This document shows positions 61,486 to 64,000 of a stretch of 64,000 nt of DNA, one piece after another. The notes under the pieces are model-generated. The model saw only the letters and a program-made list of their open reading frames with translations, did not search any database and was not told the DNA's origin. The stretch is from Lentibacillus kapialis (GTDB lineage Bacteria; Bacillota; Bacilli; Bacillales; Amphibacillaceae): the NCBI RefSeq assembly GCF_014646635.1, contig NZ_BMNQ01000007.1, positions 1 to 64,000 of the forward strand, in the 5' to 3' direction. Within the stretch, counting starts at the first letter, position 1. The number at the start of each line of letters is the position of its first letter. A program made the position numbers and the translations under genes.

Positions 61486-62298
61486 TTATGAACGTCTGTC
61501 ACCGCCCAAAAGATTATATAATCCGCTTGCGATACTTCCTTCTCCTTTATCTGAGCCGCCTTCCTGAGGAGCTGAGGCAAACACTCTACTGGCAAGGCGG
61601 CTGAACGGCAGTGATTGCACCCACACTGTCCCCGGGCCTCGCAATGTCGCGAAAAACAGCCCTTCGCCACCAAACAAGGCTGTTTTGACACCGCTGACAA
61701 ATTTTACATCATAATGAATATCCTGCGTCATCGCAACAAGACAACCGGTGTCAACCCGCAATGTTTCCCCGGGGGTGAGTTCCTTTTTATGCATTGTTCC
61801 ACCGGCATGTACAAATGCCATTCCATCGCCTTCAAGTTTTTGCATGATAAATCCTTCACCACCGAAAAAGCCCGCGCCTATCTTTTTCTGAAATTCCACT
61901 CCGACTGATACACCTTTTGCGGCGGCGAGAAAGGCATCTTTTTGACAAACCAGTTTTCCATTCAAATCACTTAAATCCATCGGCATAATCTTGCCTGGAT
62001 ATGGGGAAGCGAAGGATACGTGTTTTTTAGTGTTCCCTTCATTTGTGAAAGTTGTCATAAATAGGCTTTCACCGGTAATGACACGTTTTCCGGCGCCAAT
62101 TAACTTTCCCATCAGACCGCTGCCCTGGTTGGATGAACCATCGCCAAATATCGTTTCCATGTGAATTTCCTCATCCATCATCATCAGACTGCCTGCCTCA
62201 GCAATCACCGTTTCTTGCGGGTCGAGTTCAACTTCGACGAATTGCATGTCATCCCCGTGAAGCTCATATTCAATTTCATGGTTATTCACGTTTTCCAT
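61486..62298 (-). CDS. TIGR00266/AIM24-family protein
   Basis: The start ATG 62298 follows AAAAAGGGG, giving 270 residues. The family's beta-rich repeats are clear: VIAEAGSLMMMDEEI, GESLFMTTFTNEG, GFFGGEGFIMQKLEGDGMAF, VDTGCLVAMT and GLFFATLRGPGTVWVQSLPF. AIM24-type proteins form trimeric double-stranded beta-helix structures; their role is unknown. The gene stands alone and is divergent from the aconitase gene. Confidence 0.9.
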   Translation of the reverse strand: MENVNNHEIEYELHGDDMQFVEVELDPQETVIAEAGSLMMMDEEIHMETIFGDGSSNQGSGLMGKLIGAGKRVITGESLFMTTFTNEGNTKKHVSFASPYPGKIMPMDLSDLNGKLVCQKDAFLAAAKGVSVGVEFQKKIGAGFFGGEGFIMQKLEGDGMAFVHAGGTMHKKELTPGETLRVDTGCLVAMTQDIHYDVKFVSGVKTALFGGEGLFFATLRGPGTVWVQSLPFSRLASRVFASAPQEGGSDKGEGSIASGLYNLLGGDRRS

Positions 62299-62445
62299 CC
62301 CCTTTTTAGTTGTTACCTGAGTAATACGTGGCAAATCATGAAAAGATTCACATGCTTTACAAATAATTATACGTCTTTTTCATATACTACAAAAGTATAC
62401 TTGCGTATAAAAATAATGCAGATGCTATTTGTTAGGAGGAATTTG

Positions 62446-64000
62446 ATGCCACTCAATATTACCCAGAAATTGATTAAAGATCATCTGGCTGCCGGGAAGA
62501 TGACACCTGGTGAAGAGATTGGTCTGAAAATCGATCAGACACTCACTCAGGATGCAACAGGGACATTGGTTATGCTGGAGCTTGAGGCTATGGAACTCGA
62601 CCGGGCGAAAACCGAAGCATCAGCACAGTATGTCGACCATAACCTGATTCAGGAGGACAGTAAGAATCCCGATGACCATTTGTTTCTTCAAAGTGCCACA
62701 GAACGCTTCGGACTGTATTACTCCAGGCCGGGTAATGGTGTGAGTCATCCCGTACATATGCAGCGATTGGCGAAACCAGGCAAAACACTGCTCGGATCTG
62801 ACAGTCATACGTGTGCTAACGGCTGTATGGGAATGCTCGCAATGGGAGCAGGCGGAATCGATGTGGCAATGGCTATTGCCGGTGAACCGTTTTATGTCAA
62901 GATGCCAAAAGTATGGGGAGTCAAGCTCACCGGCAAGTTGCCGGAATGGGTTAGTGCGAAAGATGTTATTCTTGAGCTTCTGCGCAGACACGACGTAAAA
63001 GGCGGTGTCGGGTCAGTGATTGAGTATTTTGGCCCGGGCGTTGAAAATTTAAGTGCCATGGACCGTCATGTCATTGCCAATATGGGAGCGGAACTCGGTG
63101 CAACAGGTACGGTTTTTCCATCCGATAAAGAAGTCAAGCGATTTATGAAGTCCCAGGACCGCGAAGACGACTGGATTGAGCTAACGGCAGATAAAGGAGC
63201 AACGTATGATATCTTGGAAGAGGTCAATCTTTCGGAACTGGAACCACTTATTGCGAAGCCATCAAGTCCGGGGAACGTTGTCGCTGTCAGGGAACTGGCT
63301 GGCACACCAATCTACCAGTCATATGTGGGCTCATCCGCCAATCCGGGTTACCGTGATTTTGCCATTGCTGCAGAAATTGTAAATGGTAAGAATATTGCTG
63401 ATGGGGTGTCATTTGATATAAACCCGACATCAAGGCAGATGCTGACAGATTTAGTGAAGGAGAGTCATATTGCCAGCCTGCTGCAGTCCGGGGCACGGAT
63501 GCACCAGGCTGGGTGCAACGGTTGTATTGGTATGGGACAGGCACCTGCGACAGGGCGAAACAGCCTGCGTACAACGCCGCGAAATTTTCCCGGCCGCTCC
63601 GGGACGCGGGAAGATAGTGTGTTCCTGTGCAGTCCGGAAACAGCCGCGGCATCTGCATTGACAGGGAAGATTACCGATCCGCGCACTCTTGAAGCGGAAA
63701 TTCCTAAAATAAAGGAGCCCAAACACGCAACAGCGCATATGGATTTGCTTGATGCGCCACTTCCATATGAACAAGCGAAAAATGTTGAGCTAAACAAGGG
63801 ACCAAATATCGCTTCCATACCTAAGATGGACGAGATGCCTGACAAGATGGAATTGCCAATACTTCTGAAAATGGACGACAACATATCAACTGATGAGATT
63901 TTGGCCGGCGGGGCTCGCGTGCTTCCGTATCGGAGTAACTTGCCCGAGATCAGCAAGTTTACGTTCGAAATAATTGACGCCACGTACTACAAACGTGGAA
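62446..64000 (+). CDS. Aconitate hydratase, Aquifex type (runs off the window end)
   Basis: ATG 62446 after TTAGGAGGA opens a frame that stays open to the window end (518 codons; the family is about 640-660). The start PLNITQKLIKDHLAAGKMTP and the EIGLKIDQTLTQDATGTLVM block resemble the Aquifex-type aconitase family. The 4Fe-4S ligands are the Cys of GSDSHTCANG and the pair in HQAGCNGCIGMGQAP. The last part (LLKMDDNISTDEILAGGARV) begins the swivel domain with the substrate-binding STDEI motif. It isomerises citrate, or a homologue, to isocitrate. Confidence 0.9.
   Translation, partial: MPLNITQKLIKDHLAAGKMTPGEEIGLKIDQTLTQDATGTLVMLELEAMELDRAKTEASAQYVDHNLIQEDSKNPDDHLFLQSATERFGLYYSRPGNGVSHPVHMQRLAKPGKTLLGSDSHTCANGCMGMLAMGAGGIDVAMAIAGEPFYVKMPKVWGVKLTGKLPEWVSAKDVILELLRRHDVKGGVGSVIEYFGPGVENLSAMDRHVIANMGAELGATGTVFPSDKEVKRFMKSQDREDDWIELTADKGATYDILEEVNLSELEPLIAKPSSPGNVVAVRELAGTPIYQSYVGSSANPGYRDFAIAAEIVNGKNIADGVSFDINPTSRQMLTDLVKESHIASLLQSGARMHQAGCNGCIGMGQAPATGRNSLRTTPRNFPGRSGTREDSVFLCSPETAAASALTGKITDPRTLEAEIPKIKEPKHATAHMDLLDAPLPYEQAKNVELNKGPNIASIPKMDEMPDKMELPILLKMDDNISTDEILAGGARVLPYRSNLPEISKFTFEIIDATYYKRG

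Overview
The window looks like a chromosome segment of a low-GC, endospore-forming member of the Bacillaceae, most likely a halophilic or halotolerant genus of the Virgibacillus/Lentibacillus kind. The evidence is indirect. Ribosome binding sites are strong (GGAGG), TTG and GTG starts are common, and there are many homologues of Bacillus subtilis genes (YaaH/SleL, YqxD, YueI, MhqR/MhqD, CYP152A1/YbdT, ThiE/ThiM/ThiD/TenA, Hom-ThrC-ThrB). There is also a BCCT osmolyte transporter. No phage, insertion sequence or CRISPR array was recognised.

Positions 1 to about 14,000 are visibly more AT-rich and accessory. They hold small membrane or zinc-ribbon proteins, a VWA-domain lipoprotein, two RelE/ParE-like toxin-antitoxin pairs (one toxin frameshifted) and about ten copies of a short hairpin repeat (GGGCGC, about 16-19 nt, GCGyCC) lying between the genes. 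Inside this stretch (6.4-13.0 kb) is a coherent cell-wall module. It has an OmpR-type response regulator and sensor kinase, an SGNH-hydrolase lipoprotein, an OatA-like acyltransferase (frameshifted), a PgdA-like polysaccharide deacetylase and an amidase lipoprotein. Tandem TTTA-containing boxes at 11-nt spacing lie upstream of the three transcription units.

From 14.4 to 23.9 kb come ordinary chromosomal genes: a DUF3891 protein, an MhqD-like esterase with its MhqR-like repressor, the threonine operon hom-thrC-thrB, a CYP152 peroxygenase, a LysM/GH18 spore glycosidase and a YqxD-family protein.

The most striking part is 24.3-39.6 kb, a compact selenocysteine island. It contains a betaine-reductase-type substrate-binding protein B (GrdI, and GrdH with an in-frame UGA), selenoprotein A (GrdA, in-frame UGA), a thioredoxin reductase, GrdC and a CVPC-type thioredoxin. 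These are followed by a YedE-like selenium-associated membrane protein, a YedF-like TusA protein, SelD (itself with an in-frame UGA), a tRNA-Sec with anticodon UCA, SelB and SelA. A BCCT transporter lies downstream after a small LytTR/DUF3021 pair. Together they could import an N-methylated glycine such as betaine, reduce it through thioredoxin and selenoprotein A, and make the selenocysteine needed. No grdD is present in the window.

From 39.6 kb to the end the genes are mostly housekeeping. They include a squalene/phytoene-synthase-like enzyme, a TipAS-type MerR regulator, an ECF sigma/anti-sigma pair beside a YVTN-propeller lipoprotein, and a thiamin salvage operon (thiW-tenA-thiD-thiM-thiE) behind a TPP riboswitch and terminator. 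After these come YhdT/PanF, a universal stress protein, a YeiH-type exporter with divergent LysR regulator, a histidine phosphatase, a GNAT acetyltransferase, a methyltransferase and acetoacetyl-CoA synthetase. The last genes are a protein with nineteen 9-residue repeats, a YueI homologue, a TIGR00266/AIM24 protein and an Aquifex-type aconitase that runs off the window end.
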